DNA of 64,000 bases, from contig CAXGOB010000020.1 of assembly GCA_964011275.1 (NCBI GenBank), forward strand, positions 5,652 through 69,651. Reading direction: 5' to 3'. A model generated the notes under the pieces. It worked only from the letters and a program-made list of their open reading frames with translations. It did no database searches and was not told where the DNA came from. Of the stretch, positions 1 through 8,579 are shown piece by piece. Numbering within the stretch: position 1 is the stretch's first letter; every line of letters starts with the position of its first letter. Origin of the DNA: UBA7328 sp002471345. GTDB taxonomy: Bacteria > Bacteroidota > Bacteroidia > Chitinophagales > Saprospiraceae. The position numbers and the translations under genes are program-made.

Positions 1-1199
1 GCAGCCCATTTTAAATAATCACGTTTTGCGACATCTTCTTCAAAAGAAGCTCTTAATGTTCTCAGTGGACTCACATTTCTAATAGCCAAAAGTGGAATTA
101 GAGCGAATAGAATTGATACAATAAGTCCTATGACAAGTCCTTGGGTAATAGCTTTCCACGAGATTTCCATATTGACTTCATAGGGTAGGAAATCTCCTAA
201 TACAACTGGGAGATAAACTTGTATAGCACTGCCTAATGCAGCACCTATAACCACACCTATAAAGCCTAATGTGACTATCTGAATGAAGTAAATCAAAAAA
301 GCGTGATTCCCTTTCATTCCTAGACATCTGAAAACAGCAATTGAAGACATTTTTTCTCTTACATAGATCATAACGCTACTTGCCACACCTATACATCCAA
401 GAAGCAATGCTACAAGGGCTACGAGATTTAAAAATGAATTGAGGTTAGTGAAAGCTTCATTTAAGTTTTCTCTTTGATCTTCCATAGTGGTGATACGGAA
501 AGTCTCGTTCCTAAATGTTTCACGGCGCGCATCCTCCCATTCATCAGCATCAAATCCTTCTGGCAATTTAAAATAGTAGCCATAATCAACCATACTCCCT
601 TGCTGAATCAACTCCGTCTCATCAAGATGTTTTTTAGCAATATAAATAGTAGGAGCAAATGATGATCCAGCACCTAAACTTCCAAAGACATTTTTCAATG
701 ATCCTCCTATTTCGAAAGTAGCCTGTCCTAATTTTATCTCATCACCCGGGCTAAGATTAAATTGGAGCATCATAGATTCTTCTACAAGTGCAGTTCTATT
801 ATTTTTAAAATCTTTACCCGCTTCTGGAGGAACAGTTATAAGTTTTCCATAATATGGAAAATCACCTTCTAATCCTTTTACCCTAACGAATTGACTCTCT
901 TCTGATTTAGGTAGAAACGACATGGAAAACAGCTCAATTTCAGTCGATTTTGGTCCTTCTAATGAATCCATCATTAACTGAAGAGACTCCAGTGCTGGTC
1001 GATCCCCAGATATGACCATGTCAGCACCTAGGAGCGTTTTGGATTGTTCGTTTACATCTTTTACAAGATTGTGATTAAATGAATTAATGGCTACTAAAGC
1101 AGCAATACCACAAATGATAGAGGACATAAACAAGGCAAGCTTACCTCTGTTCTTTCGACTGTCTCTAAGAGCTGTTTTGAGGATGAATGATAATTTCAT
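1..1199 (-). CDS. YbbP-like ABC transporter permease (N-terminal part, cut by window edge)
   Basis: The reading frame opens with ATG at 1199 and stays open to base 1, giving about 399 residues without a stop. It starts with a short basic stretch and one membrane segment, followed by a large MacB-type extracytoplasmic region. Further hydrophobic segments then match an FtsX-type core, with phrases such as REKMSSIAVFRCLGMKG and IRNVSPLRTLR that are usual at that position. YbbP-family permeases are about 800 residues, so roughly half is missing. It lies 16 bases downstream of the ATPase gene and is almost certainly co-transcribed with it. The arrangement ATPase-permease opposite a tesA-like esterase copies the ybbA-ybbP/tesA locus of enterobacteria. 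The exported substrate is not known; a lipid or lipoprotein role is inference. Confidence 0.85.
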   Translation of the reverse strand, partial: MKLSFILKTALRDSRKNRGKLALFMSSIICGIAALVAINSFNHNLVKDVNEQSKTLLGADMVISGDRPALESLQLMMDSLEGPKSTEIELFSMSFLPKSEESQFVRVKGLEGDFPYYGKLITVPPEAGKDFKNNRTALVEESMMLQFNLSPGDEIKLGQATFEIGGSLKNVFGSLGAGSSFAPTIYIAKKHLDETELIQQGSMVDYGYYFKLPEGFDADEWEDARRETFRNETFRITTMEDQRENLNEAFTNLNSFLNLVALVALLLGCIGVASSVMIYVREKMSSIAVFRCLGMKGNHAFLIYFIQIVTLGFIGVVIGAALGSAIQVYLPVVLGDFLPYEVNMEISWKAITQGLVIGLIVSILFALIPLLAIRNVSPLRTLRASFEEDVAKRDYLKWA

Positions 1200-1215
1200 A
1201 GAAGGGCTTTTTGAG

Positions 1216-1899
1216 TTATTTGTTTGATTTGTCTTCTATGATTTTTCCGCCTCTCAATTTGATGATTCTATCTGTTTTGGCTGCAAGTTCTCCATCATGA
1301 GTCACAATAATTAATGTGGTTCCTTCTTGCTCGTTAAGTTCAAAAAGTAACTGTTCTACTTTTCCTCCCGTGTCGTCATCAAGATTCCCTGTGGGCTCAT
1401 CAGCAAAAAGAATTTGTGGTGCATTGCTAAATGCTCTGGCAAGAGATACTCTCTGCTGTTCTCCTCCTGACAGCTGAGAAGGGTAGTGGTCCATTCTGCC
1501 TCCCAATCCTACTCTTTCTAATAGTGAAGATGCTCTTTCTTCTATATCAGATTTACCTTGAAGTTCCAATGGAATCATTACATTTTCCAAAGCAGTAAGT
1601 GTTGGGATCAGCTGAAAATTTTGGAAAATGAATCCAACACTTTTATTACGGACAGCAGCTTTTTCGTCTTCTGATAAATTGCTTAGTTCTGATCCAGCCA
1701 ATGTAACGGTACCTGTAGTTGATTTGTCCAATCCTGCACATAGCCCAAGAAGGGTAGTTTTTCCACTTCCTGAAGGGCCTACAATGGCTACTTTTTCTCC
1801 TTTATCTATAGAAAAAAGTATTTCAGATAAAACGGTTAGTTCTTTAGAACCGCTTTTATATACTTTTGATAGATTATTAACCTTTAATATTTCTTGCAT
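1216..1899 (-). CDS. ybbA: ABC transporter ATPase, YbbA/LolD family
   Basis: This 227-residue protein is the nucleotide-binding subunit that powers the neighbouring permease at the inner membrane. The ABC signatures are all present: Walker A GPSGSGKTT near residue 40, Q-loop in FIFQNFQLIPTLTALENV, signature LSGGEQQR near 145, Walker B ILFADEPTG near 165 and the H-loop in VTHDGELA. Length and motifs fit the LolD/MacB/YbbA group. Placement next to a YbbP-like permease and divergent from a TesA-like esterase favours YbbA. The start at 1899 is an ATG, with the esterase on the other strand beginning about 58 bases away, so the two units share a short divergent promoter region. Confidence 0.88.
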   Translation of the reverse strand: MQEILKVNNLSKVYKSGSKELTVLSEILFSIDKGEKVAIVGPSGSGKTTLLGLCAGLDKSTTGTVTLAGSELSNLSEDEKAAVRNKSVGFIFQNFQLIPTLTALENVMIPLELQGKSDIEERASSLLERVGLGGRMDHYPSQLSGGEQQRVSLARAFSNAPQILFADEPTGNLDDDTGGKVEQLLFELNEQEGTTLIIVTHDGELAAKTDRIIKLRGGKIIEDKSNK

Positions 1900-1956
1900 G
1901 CTTTGTAAAATAGCCTAAGTGGCGAGTCTGTTTAATAATTGAATTCAAAAAATAAA

Positions 1957-2646
1957 ATGCGAAAATATAACTACTGTTGGTTTCTAGTAATTTGTATCAT
2001 CATTTCATGCAACAATAAACCAAATAAAGCCGAACATGTTGCTGAGAATCCTACTAATGTGGCTAATACATCGACTGAAGTGAAGAAAAAGCAACCTCAG
2101 AAGACCATACTTTTTTTTGGTGATAGTCTCACTGCTGGATATGGTCTGGATGAAGAAGAGTCCTTCCCTTCACTCATACAAGATAGATTGGACTCTTTAT
2201 CATTAGAATACGTGAGTGTAAATGGAGGACTTAGTGGAGAAACGACCGCTGGAGGAAAGGGTAGAATTAATTGGGTACTTGAGCAACCAGTGGACATTTT
2301 TGTCCTTGAATTAGGTGCCAATGATATGCTAAGAGGACTAGATATCAATTCTACTCGTCAAAATTTGAAAGACATCTTAGATGTTGTGCAGAGTAAATAT
2401 CCTGAAGCGAAAATAATCATTGCAGGTATGCTCGCTCCCCCTAATATGGGTGCTGAATATGCTTTTGAGTTTCAGTCTATATTTTCAGATTTAGCTTCCG
2501 AGTATAAAGCAGGACTAATACCTTTTCTCCTGAGTGGCCTTGAAACTCGTCCCGACCTTTTCTTAGGAGATGGAAAGCATCCAAATACTGATGGGCAGAA
2601 AGTGGTAGTAGAGAATGTATGGAAGGTATTGAAGGACTATTTATAG
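1957..2646 (+). CDS. tesA: TesA-like arylesterase/lysophospholipase, GDSL (SGNH) lipoprotein
   Basis: An SGNH-hydrolase that cleaves acyl esters or thioesters. All four blocks are visible: GDSLTAGYGL (nucleophile Ser), GGLSGETTAGG, LGANDMLRG (oxyanion Asn) and DGKHPNTDG (catalytic Asp-His). The ATG at 1957 is preferred over an in-frame TTG at 1939 because it puts a compact lipoprotein signal first: VICIIISC, with the lipidated Cys at residue 18. The mature enzyme is therefore probably anchored in the periplasm or outer membrane, unlike soluble E. coli TesA. It is divergent from the ybbA/ybbP pair, as in Proteobacteria. Confidence 0.88.
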   Translation: MRKYNYCWFLVICIIISCNNKPNKAEHVAENPTNVANTSTEVKKKQPQKTILFFGDSLTAGYGLDEEESFPSLIQDRLDSLSLEYVSVNGGLSGETTAGGKGRINWVLEQPVDIFVLELGANDMLRGLDINSTRQNLKDILDVVQSKYPEAKIIIAGMLAPPNMGAEYAFEFQSIFSDLASEYKAGLIPFLLSGLETRPDLFLGDGKHPNTDGQKVVVENVWKVLKDYL

Positions 2647-2668
2647 AATTAATAAATAATTGGAATTG

Positions 2669-3172
2669 ATGAAATTCTTCTCTTTAATAATAACTATCTC
2701 ATTAGGAATATTTTTTTCATCACTTCATGCTCAGCCACTTTGTGAAACCCTCACAAATAACTCATGGAAAGGTGAAGGGAAACTGATGGGCATGAATGCG
2801 GAATTCCAGATGGACTGGACTTTAGCACTTGATGAAAAATTTATGCATTTAGATTTTCATAATAAAATGATGATCCCTGATCGAGAACCAATGATTTTCA
2901 AAGCTCAGGCTTATTATCGTATTGCCAATGACTCAATTGTAGATGGGCAATGGTTTGATTCAAGAGGCTATATTTTACCACTTAAAGGAACTATCAGCGA
3001 TAATGAATTGGTCATTTATTGGGGAGATGAAAAATCACCTGAATCAGGAAAGACGACTTACACTTCATTAGAAAATGGAAGTATAAAAACTGTTGATTAT
3101 ATCTCTAACGAGAGCGGATATGGCCAATTCGGAGAGGCTATATATCAAAAACATGCTAAAGGAGAAGATTGA
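2669..3172 (+). CDS. Secreted protein of unknown function, DUF1579/lipocalin-like
   Basis: This protein of about 167 residues has an N-terminal signal peptide ending SSLHAQ. Its body resembles the small beta-rich proteins that follow the pattern 'W.GEGKLMGMNAEFQMDW..ALDEKFMHLDFHN', typical of DUF1579-like barrels that describe residual content of a sample. I do not recognise a specific function. The ATG at 2669 is chosen over a TTG at 2660 because the signal peptide then starts directly with MKFFSLII. It follows the TesA-like gene by about 22 bases and is probably in the same transcript. Confidence 0.7.
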   Translation: MKFFSLIITISLGIFFSSLHAQPLCETLTNNSWKGEGKLMGMNAEFQMDWTLALDEKFMHLDFHNKMMIPDREPMIFKAQAYYRIANDSIVDGQWFDSRGYILPLKGTISDNELVIYWGDEKSPESGKTTYTSLENGSIKTVDYISNESGYGQFGEAIYQKHAKGED

Positions 3173-3283
3173 CAGGCTTGTTCACTCTAATGTGAACTTA
3201 TATATCTAAACATATAGACTAAAGTTAATATCTGATCAAGCCATTTTTATACTCTTTCATGAATGTCTAGAATCTATATTGGA

Positions 3284-3399
3284 ATTGAGAATGTGCTTCT
3301 TACAATTTTGAAGGATTGTGCTTAGAATAGATTACTTATTTATATCATAAAGTAACCTCTAATGACGTCCCACAACTTTCTAAAGAGCACATTCTCAAT
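3284..3399. repeat. 14-bp inverted repeat about 100 bp apart
   Basis: ATTGAGAATGTGCT at 3284-3297 is matched by its exact reverse complement AGCACATTCTCAAT at 3386-3399. The enclosed bases contain no gene. It could be the ends of a very small non-autonomous element or a long-range stem; no target-site duplication is evident. It sits just downstream of the FG-GAP relic in that gene's direction. Confidence 0.4.
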
Positions 3400-3429
3400 C
3401 TTCTGAAAGCAACGATTTAAATCAACAAG

Positions 3430-3780
3430 TTAAGTTGATACAAAATCTGCACTTGAATCAAAATCAGATTTTGAATTTGAAGATGTTTTTTTAATTGTTC
3501 CCAAAAACGCTTTTCACTCGTCTGCCGTACCATTAATATCTGCTCTTGTAACGCCTATAATATAATTAGATCCATGAAGATCTGAAGATTGGCCATGCTG
3601 AGCATCTTCCTCTACTAGAGGATCTGAGCGACTCTCTTCCAATTACTATTCAGCTCCATTGTATTGATAGATATAAACTAATCTAGGCTTACCATTACCT
3701 TTGTCCTGAGCTTTCCTTTCTGAGACTAAAATATAGTCACCATTAATTGAAAATTCTAACCCTAGATGATGATTGATTCA
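3430..3780 (-). pseudogene. Relic of an FG-GAP/beta-propeller repeat protein
   Basis: On the minus strand one frame reads through about 115 codons with FG-GAP-like phrasing (GLEFSINGDYILVSE, then LVYIYQYNGAE, then GSNYIIGVTRADINGTADE). It is broken by tandem stops TAG-TAA after NGAE and by TGA after TADE. In intact relatives both places normally carry Trp (GxxW), so TGG to TAG/TGA substitutions are likely. The frame ends at a TAA at 3430-3432. No start or signal peptide is visible upstream, so the 5' part is lost. FG-GAP proteins are secreted surface propellers. This copy cannot be expressed as a whole. Confidence 0.65.
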
Positions 3781-3933
3781 TTCTGCTTGCAAAGTGCTTT
3801 AAGACTAAAACATGAAAATTGACTAGGCTTAAGGAAAGTCTTTTTGTCAATTGCCACGCCGTCACACCCTTAATCAGCCATGTAATCATTACTCTAATAA
3901 TTATATATTCGAATTTATAAATATGATTCTTAG

Positions 3934-5169
3934 ATGAACGATAAAATAAAGTGCCCAAATTGTTCTCATCAATTCGATGTGGAGGAAGCATTAAGTGGTC
4001 AGATACAAGCTCAACTTCAAGCTAAATTCGAGCAGAGGTTATCAAAGCAAGCAGAAATTTTTCAGAATAAGGAACATGAGTTAAAAAAGCAAAGGGAAGA
4101 ATTTGAAAAGAAAAAAGAAAAAGAAAATGAGCTTTTTAAGCAACGCCTCAATGAAAAGTTAGCTGTAGAATCTCAAAAAAATCTTAAAGACACCCAAGAG
4201 TCTTTTCAATTAAAGCTTAGTGCATTGCAAGATGAGAATGAAAAGAGGAAAGCTGAAAATCTTGAACTGAAGCATAAGGAATTGGAACTTCTTAAAAGAG
4301 AGAATCAAATCAATGAAAAAACCGAAGAACTGCAATTAACTCTAGAGAAGGAAATGATAAAAAGACAAGGTGAAATAGAAGAAGTAGCGAGGAAAAAAGA
4401 GCGGGATGCTTTTGAATTAGAAAAACTACAACTTCTAAAACAAATAGAGGATAATAAGAAACTGGCTGAGGAGATGAAACGCAAGGCTGAGCAGGGGTCC
4501 ATGCAATTGCAAGGCGAAGTGCAAGAGATTGCTATAGAGGACTTATTGGCTCAGACCTATCCTTTTGATGATATTCAAGAAGTGCCAAAGGGGATAAATG
4601 GTGCAGATGTAATACAGACAGTGTTAAATCGAAGTCAGCAAGAATGTGGTAAAATCGTTTATGAAAGTAAGAGAACTAAGAATTTTGACAATAAATGGAT
4701 TGAAAAATTGAAGCAGGATCAAGTAAGAGTAAAAGGTGACATTGCGGTGTTAGTTACCCAAACCTTGCCCAAAGATTTGAATCAGTTCGACTACAAGGAT
4801 GGTGTATGGATATGTCGATTTGATGAAATAAAAAGCGTATCAAAAGTTCTCAGAGAACTTTTACTTGCTACGCAGTCCGTAAAAATAGTCCAAGCTAATA
4901 AAGGAGATAAGATGGAATTGCTCTATAGCTATCTTACTGGAAATGATTTTGTTCAAAAAGTGAAAAGGGTAGTAGAAACCTATGATCTTATGGTCCAACA
5001 ATTGAATTCTGAAAAGAAAGCAACTTTTAGAATGTGGGGTGAAAGAGAGAAACAAATTTGGCTGGTACAAGAGAATGTAAATGCCCTGTTCGGAGATATA
5101 AAAGGTATAGCAGGTACTGCTCTTGGTGATGGAGGTTTAATGGAGTTAGCAGAACCTGAAATAACTTAG
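3934..5169 (+). CDS. DUF2130 (COG4487) coiled-coil protein with N-terminal zinc-ribbon
   Basis: A 411-residue protein that starts with a CPNCSHQFDVEEALSG motif, one CxxC half of a zinc ribbon. A long charged coiled coil covers about residues 20-190, rich in E, K and Q heptads. The globular DUF2130 domain follows (about 190-370), with typical phrases: IEDLLAQTYPFDDIQEVPKG, GKIVYESKRTKNF and KGDIAVLVTQTLP. The biochemical role of DUF2130 is not established; the fold has been compared with restriction-endonuclease-like proteins, which I cannot test here. It stands between a decayed gene and an interrupted gene, so the neighbourhood looks accessory. ATG at 3934 is the natural start because the zinc ribbon begins at residue 7. 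Confidence 0.85.
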   Translation: MNDKIKCPNCSHQFDVEEALSGQIQAQLQAKFEQRLSKQAEIFQNKEHELKKQREEFEKKKEKENELFKQRLNEKLAVESQKNLKDTQESFQLKLSALQDENEKRKAENLELKHKELELLKRENQINEKTEELQLTLEKEMIKRQGEIEEVARKKERDAFELEKLQLLKQIEDNKKLAEEMKRKAEQGSMQLQGEVQEIAIEDLLAQTYPFDDIQEVPKGINGADVIQTVLNRSQQECGKIVYESKRTKNFDNKWIEKLKQDQVRVKGDIAVLVTQTLPKDLNQFDYKDGVWICRFDEIKSVSKVLRELLLATQSVKIVQANKGDKMELLYSYLTGNDFVQKVKRVVETYDLMVQQLNSEKKATFRMWGEREKQIWLVQENVNALFGDIKGIAGTALGDGGLMELAEPEIT

Positions 5170-5180
5170 AATTAAATGAT

Positions 5181-5834
5181 ATGAAAGTAATTATAACTGG
5201 AGCCTCAGGTATGATCGGTGGTATTGTTCTCGACCATTGCATTAACTCAGATAAGATTGACGAAGTAGTATCAATAGGTAGAAGAAAGATCAATCAAGAG
5301 CATTCAAAACTCACTCAAATTGTAAGAGTAGACTTTTTAAATTATGATGATATCTCGGATCATTTTATATATGTAGATGGAGTGTATTAGTGTCAAGGTG
5401 TAAATACAGGGGCGGTTTCTAAGGAAATGTTTGAAACAATTACAGTTAATTATGTTGAAACATTTATAAATAAACTAAAGAAAGAAAGCCCAATGGCATT
5501 CGTCTCCTTCTTGAGTGGAGCAGGGGCAGACCAAACAGAAAAGAGTCGTGCTGCATTTGCTAAGTTTAAAGGTAAAGCAGAAAAAGTACTATTGAAGGAC
5601 ATTGATAAACTATTCATTTTTAGACCTGGTTATATCTATCCCGTAACACCCAGAAAAGAGCCTAATCTAATGTATATCGTTACCAGATTCCTTTATCCAT
5701 TAATCAGACTTTTCGGAAACAAAGTCAGTATAAGATCTTCAGATTTGGCAGAGGCTATGTTCTTATCAGGCTTCAATTCCCCTTCTCAATCGATTTTGGA
5801 GAATAATGAAATTTTGGACTATATGAATTCATAA
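5181..5834 (+). pseudogene. NAD(P)-binding epimerase/oxidoreductase interrupted by one in-frame TAG
   Basis: The N-terminal part begins with a Rossmann dinucleotide motif (MKVIITGASGMIGG) and runs to residue 69, where TAG at 5388-5390 ends it. The same frame then continues without further lesion to 5834: CQGVNTGAVSKEMF, LSGAGADQTEKSRAAFAKFKGKAE, FRPGYIYPVTPRKEPN. Together they make one protein of about 217 residues of the short NmrA/YwnB-like SDR type. The residue at the stop is expected to be aromatic (Phe or Tyr followed by Cys), so a TAT/TAC to TAG change explains it. The ORF restarting at 5427 lacks the cofactor-binding half and would not be functional alone. It follows the DUF2130 gene by 11 bases. 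Confidence 0.8.
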
Positions 5835-5856
5835 TGTTTTTCAGTAAAATTGGTAA

Positions 5857-6438
5857 ATGGAAAGTTTTTATGAAGGCTGCGGTTATATCGCAACTTTTTT
5901 AGGCACCTTATTGGAAGGAGAATTGTCTCTAATTACTTCTATGCTTGGGGCAAAAATGGGTTATTATAATGTTGGGATTGCCATGGGATTTGCATTTGCT
6001 GGGGCATGGGTGGCGGATTGGTTCAAGTTCTTAATAGGAAAGACCAAAGGCAAGGCTCTTTTAGAAAAGAAACCCAAAATCCTGTTGAAAGTCGATAAAG
6101 CTACGACATGGTTTGAGAGTCATCCATATCTTATTTTGACCTTTTACAAGTTCTTTTTAGGCACGACCACTGTTATTCTACTTTTAGCAGGATTAAAAAA
6201 TGTTTCATACTTAAGATTTGCTATACATTCTGGTATCAGTGTGTTACTCTGGGTATTGGTCATTGGAGGTTTAGGTTATCACTGTGCTGATCTATTGATT
6301 AAGAATATTGAGCTGTTTTCTATGCATAAGTTGAAAGTTTTGAGCGCTTTAGCACTACTCATTTTTATCTATTGGTTTTTTGTAAAAAGATCATTCAGAT
6401 CATATTCGATGAATGCTAGTAGAATTGAATCGGATTAA
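5857..6438 (+). CDS. DedA/SNARE-associated-like inner membrane protein
   Basis: A 193-residue multi-pass membrane protein. The early segment LEGELSLITSMLGAKMGYYN matches the DedA pattern 'E.GE...l..G.l...G', and the middle segment (YLILTFYKFFLGTTTVILLLAG) lies where DedA proteins carry the re-entrant 'F.R..P..R' loop, although the canonical Arg-Pro residues are weak here. About five hydrophobic stretches are visible. DedA proteins are proposed lipid flippases or proton-linked transporters for undecaprenyl phosphate or phospholipids; the assignment to the superfamily is fairly good, the substrate unknown. The C-terminus is short and basic. The nearest upstream gene is the interrupted oxidoreductase. 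Confidence 0.75.
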   Translation: MESFYEGCGYIATFLGTLLEGELSLITSMLGAKMGYYNVGIAMGFAFAGAWVADWFKFLIGKTKGKALLEKKPKILLKVDKATTWFESHPYLILTFYKFFLGTTTVILLLAGLKNVSYLRFAIHSGISVLLWVLVIGGLGYHCADLLIKNIELFSMHKLKVLSALALLIFIYWFFVKRSFRSYSMNASRIESD

Positions 6439-6540
6439 AAGTTTTAAAAGATTCAAAAGAGCTATTCTATATTTTAATATAGACCTTCTTACAGCTCTAT
6501 TTAAAATCATACATTTACTGCAATCAATAAAGAGTGATAA

Positions 6541-7539
6541 ATGCCAAATGGGAAAATAACAGGTATTGGTTTTTACGTACCTGATAATGTGGTAACAAAT
6601 GATGACCTAGCCAAAATTATAGATACATCAGACGAATGGATAAGAGAACGATCAGGTATTGAACAAAGGCGATATTTCGTAAAAGGGGTAGATACTGTAT
6701 CTAGTATGGCAGGGCATGCATCAAAGATGGCATTAGAAAGGGCAAATCTAGATGCACAAGAAATAGATTGCATCATTTTAGCGACTATCACACCAAATTA
6801 CACACTTCCAGGGAGTGCTGTACTATTACAGAGAGAATTAGGCCTTTGTGGAAAGTCTGTTCCTTCTTTTGATATCAGACAGTCTTGTAGTGGATTCATT
6901 TATGGATTAGCAATGGCTAATGATTTTATAAGATCAGGCTCTTATAAGAACATTATGGTAGTAGGTTCAGAAATTCAATCTACTTTCTTAGAAATGACTG
7001 ATGAACATCGGAACACCGCGGTTTTATTTGCTGATGGATCAGGAGCTGTAGTGGTACAAGCCAATGAGGAAGATGATATGGGTATTCTGAGTACTCATCT
7101 CCATTCTGATGGGACATATGCAGAAAATCTGATGGTAGAATATCCTAGATCCCATAATCGGAAAGAAGATATGAGCAATGGAGTAATGGGCCTTAATATG
7201 GATGGAAGATTAGTATTTAAACATGCACTTCAAAAATTTCCCGCTGTTATAAATGAAGCTTTAGAAGCCAATGGTAATTCTATTAGTGATTTAGATATGC
7301 TTATTCCCCATCAAGCAAATCTGCGTATAGCTCAGGCAGTGCAAAGAATTTTAGAGATTCCGGATGAAAAAGTTCATAACAACATCATGAAATATGGCAA
7401 TACTACAGCTGCTTCGATCCCAATAGCGCTTAATGAAGCATGGGAACTAGGCAAAGTAAAAGAAGGAGATTTGATATGCCTGGCTGCTTTTGGAAGTGGA
7501 TTCACTTGGGGGAGTTGCTTGATGAAGTGGGCTTACTGA
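6541..7539 (+). CDS. fabH: 3-oxoacyl-ACP synthase III (KAS III)
   Basis: A 332-residue condensing enzyme that starts fatty-acid chains by joining an acyl-CoA to malonyl-ACP in the cytoplasm. The catalytic triad is complete: Cys116 in DIRQSCSGFIYG, His257 in IPHQANLRI and Asn287 in KYGNTTAASIP. The opening ITGIGFYVPDNVVTN and the DEWIRERSGIEQR block are diagnostic for FabH. It is not next to plsX or rpmF, the usual housekeeping context. It may thus be a secondary FabH copy (many Bacteroidota carry several), but the core residues are intact. ATG at 6541 is preceded by an AT-rich leader with no obvious Shine-Dalgarno, common in this phylum. Confidence 0.92.
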   Translation: MPNGKITGIGFYVPDNVVTNDDLAKIIDTSDEWIRERSGIEQRRYFVKGVDTVSSMAGHASKMALERANLDAQEIDCIILATITPNYTLPGSAVLLQRELGLCGKSVPSFDIRQSCSGFIYGLAMANDFIRSGSYKNIMVVGSEIQSTFLEMTDEHRNTAVLFADGSGAVVVQANEEDDMGILSTHLHSDGTYAENLMVEYPRSHNRKEDMSNGVMGLNMDGRLVFKHALQKFPAVINEALEANGNSISDLDMLIPHQANLRIAQAVQRILEIPDEKVHNNIMKYGNTTAASIPIALNEAWELGKVKEGDLICLAAFGSGFTWGSCLMKWAY

Positions 7540-7771
7540 TTTAGTAGAAAATTAAAATTTCTACAATACTAAAGGTGAGACTTCTATTTACCAAGATCTG
7601 TTTTAAAAAAAAATACTGTATTTGTTTTGAATCGGAGGGAGATAATAGGCCGTTATCTTTCTATGATTATTTTGTATAGAAATTTTAAAATTTAATCTAA
7701 ATCATTTTACATTACGATTAGAATTCATTTGTCTTGTACATTTGAATATTATACCTCAATTAAAAAATGAA

Positions 7772-8563
7772 ATGCCACTTCCTTCTACATCGTATTTTCT
7801 GAGAGACTGTACCATTACTTTTCATAACCTATTGAATGTCAATGAGTTTACACGTAAAAATGAACTCTGGAAAGGATTGATGAAATATAAATGGCTATCC
7901 AAAATGCTGTTTGTTTTCGCAATTTTTGCAAGTGTTTTACTCATAATGTCAGTTGTGGATTGGTGGAGTCAGACACCTGATCAAGTGAACTCGTTAACTG
8001 AATTAGGAAGTGTGGCATCATCTCTTTTTAAAGGTGGATATGACCTGTTTGTGATTGGAGGTCTTAAATATGTAGTCTTGATTTTAGCCGAGGTTGTGAT
8101 ATTTCATTTTGCTAGGAGGTCATTGGAAATTGTAACAAATGAAGAAGTTGATAATTCTTTTGAGGCGTTTTGGATTGCTCAAAAGAGAATGGTCAAAGTG
8201 GCAATCTTTTCTTTTATTATGGAGTCGATATATTCACTTGTTTTTAAATTAGGCACCTCAATTATTGGCCTAGGATGGATTAACCCTGCTGGAATATTTT
8301 TGATTCAATGTTTCTTTCTAGGTTATGCAATTATTGATAACTACAATGAGATATTTCATTTAACTCTGAAACAAAGTTTCAAAGTAGCACAGAGATATGC
8401 AGGGGTCGCTTTGGTCATTGGAATACCGGTATATCTTATTATGTTGATGCCATTATTAGGCACTATTTTGGGTCCTATACTTGGAGCAATAGCTGCTACT
8501 ATTACCATGAACAAATTAGTCAGGATAGATGGAGGGTTAGATTGGGCATATCAGATAGAATAG
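7772..8563 (+). CDS. Multi-pass membrane protein of unknown function
   Basis: A hydrophobic protein of about 263 residues with roughly five membrane segments (KMLFVFAIFASVLLIMSVV, YVVLILAEVVIFHFA, a segment at about 170-210, and two near the C-terminus). I recognise no family or motif. The ATG at 7772 is used; a TTG at 7742 would add ten residues. A possible promoter lies upstream (TTTTG near 7625 and TATCTTTC at 7654-7661), but the spacing is at the long edge of the Bacteroidota consensus. It converges with the MBL-fold gene, the two stop codons being 16 bases apart. Confidence 0.65.
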   Translation: MPLPSTSYFLRDCTITFHNLLNVNEFTRKNELWKGLMKYKWLSKMLFVFAIFASVLLIMSVVDWWSQTPDQVNSLTELGSVASSLFKGGYDLFVIGGLKYVVLILAEVVIFHFARRSLEIVTNEEVDNSFEAFWIAQKRMVKVAIFSFIMESIYSLVFKLGTSIIGLGWINPAGIFLIQCFFLGYAIIDNYNEIFHLTLKQSFKVAQRYAGVALVIGIPVYLIMLMPLLGTILGPILGAIAATITMNKLVRIDGGLDWAYQIE

Positions 8564-8579
8564 AAGATTTTCTTTTGTG

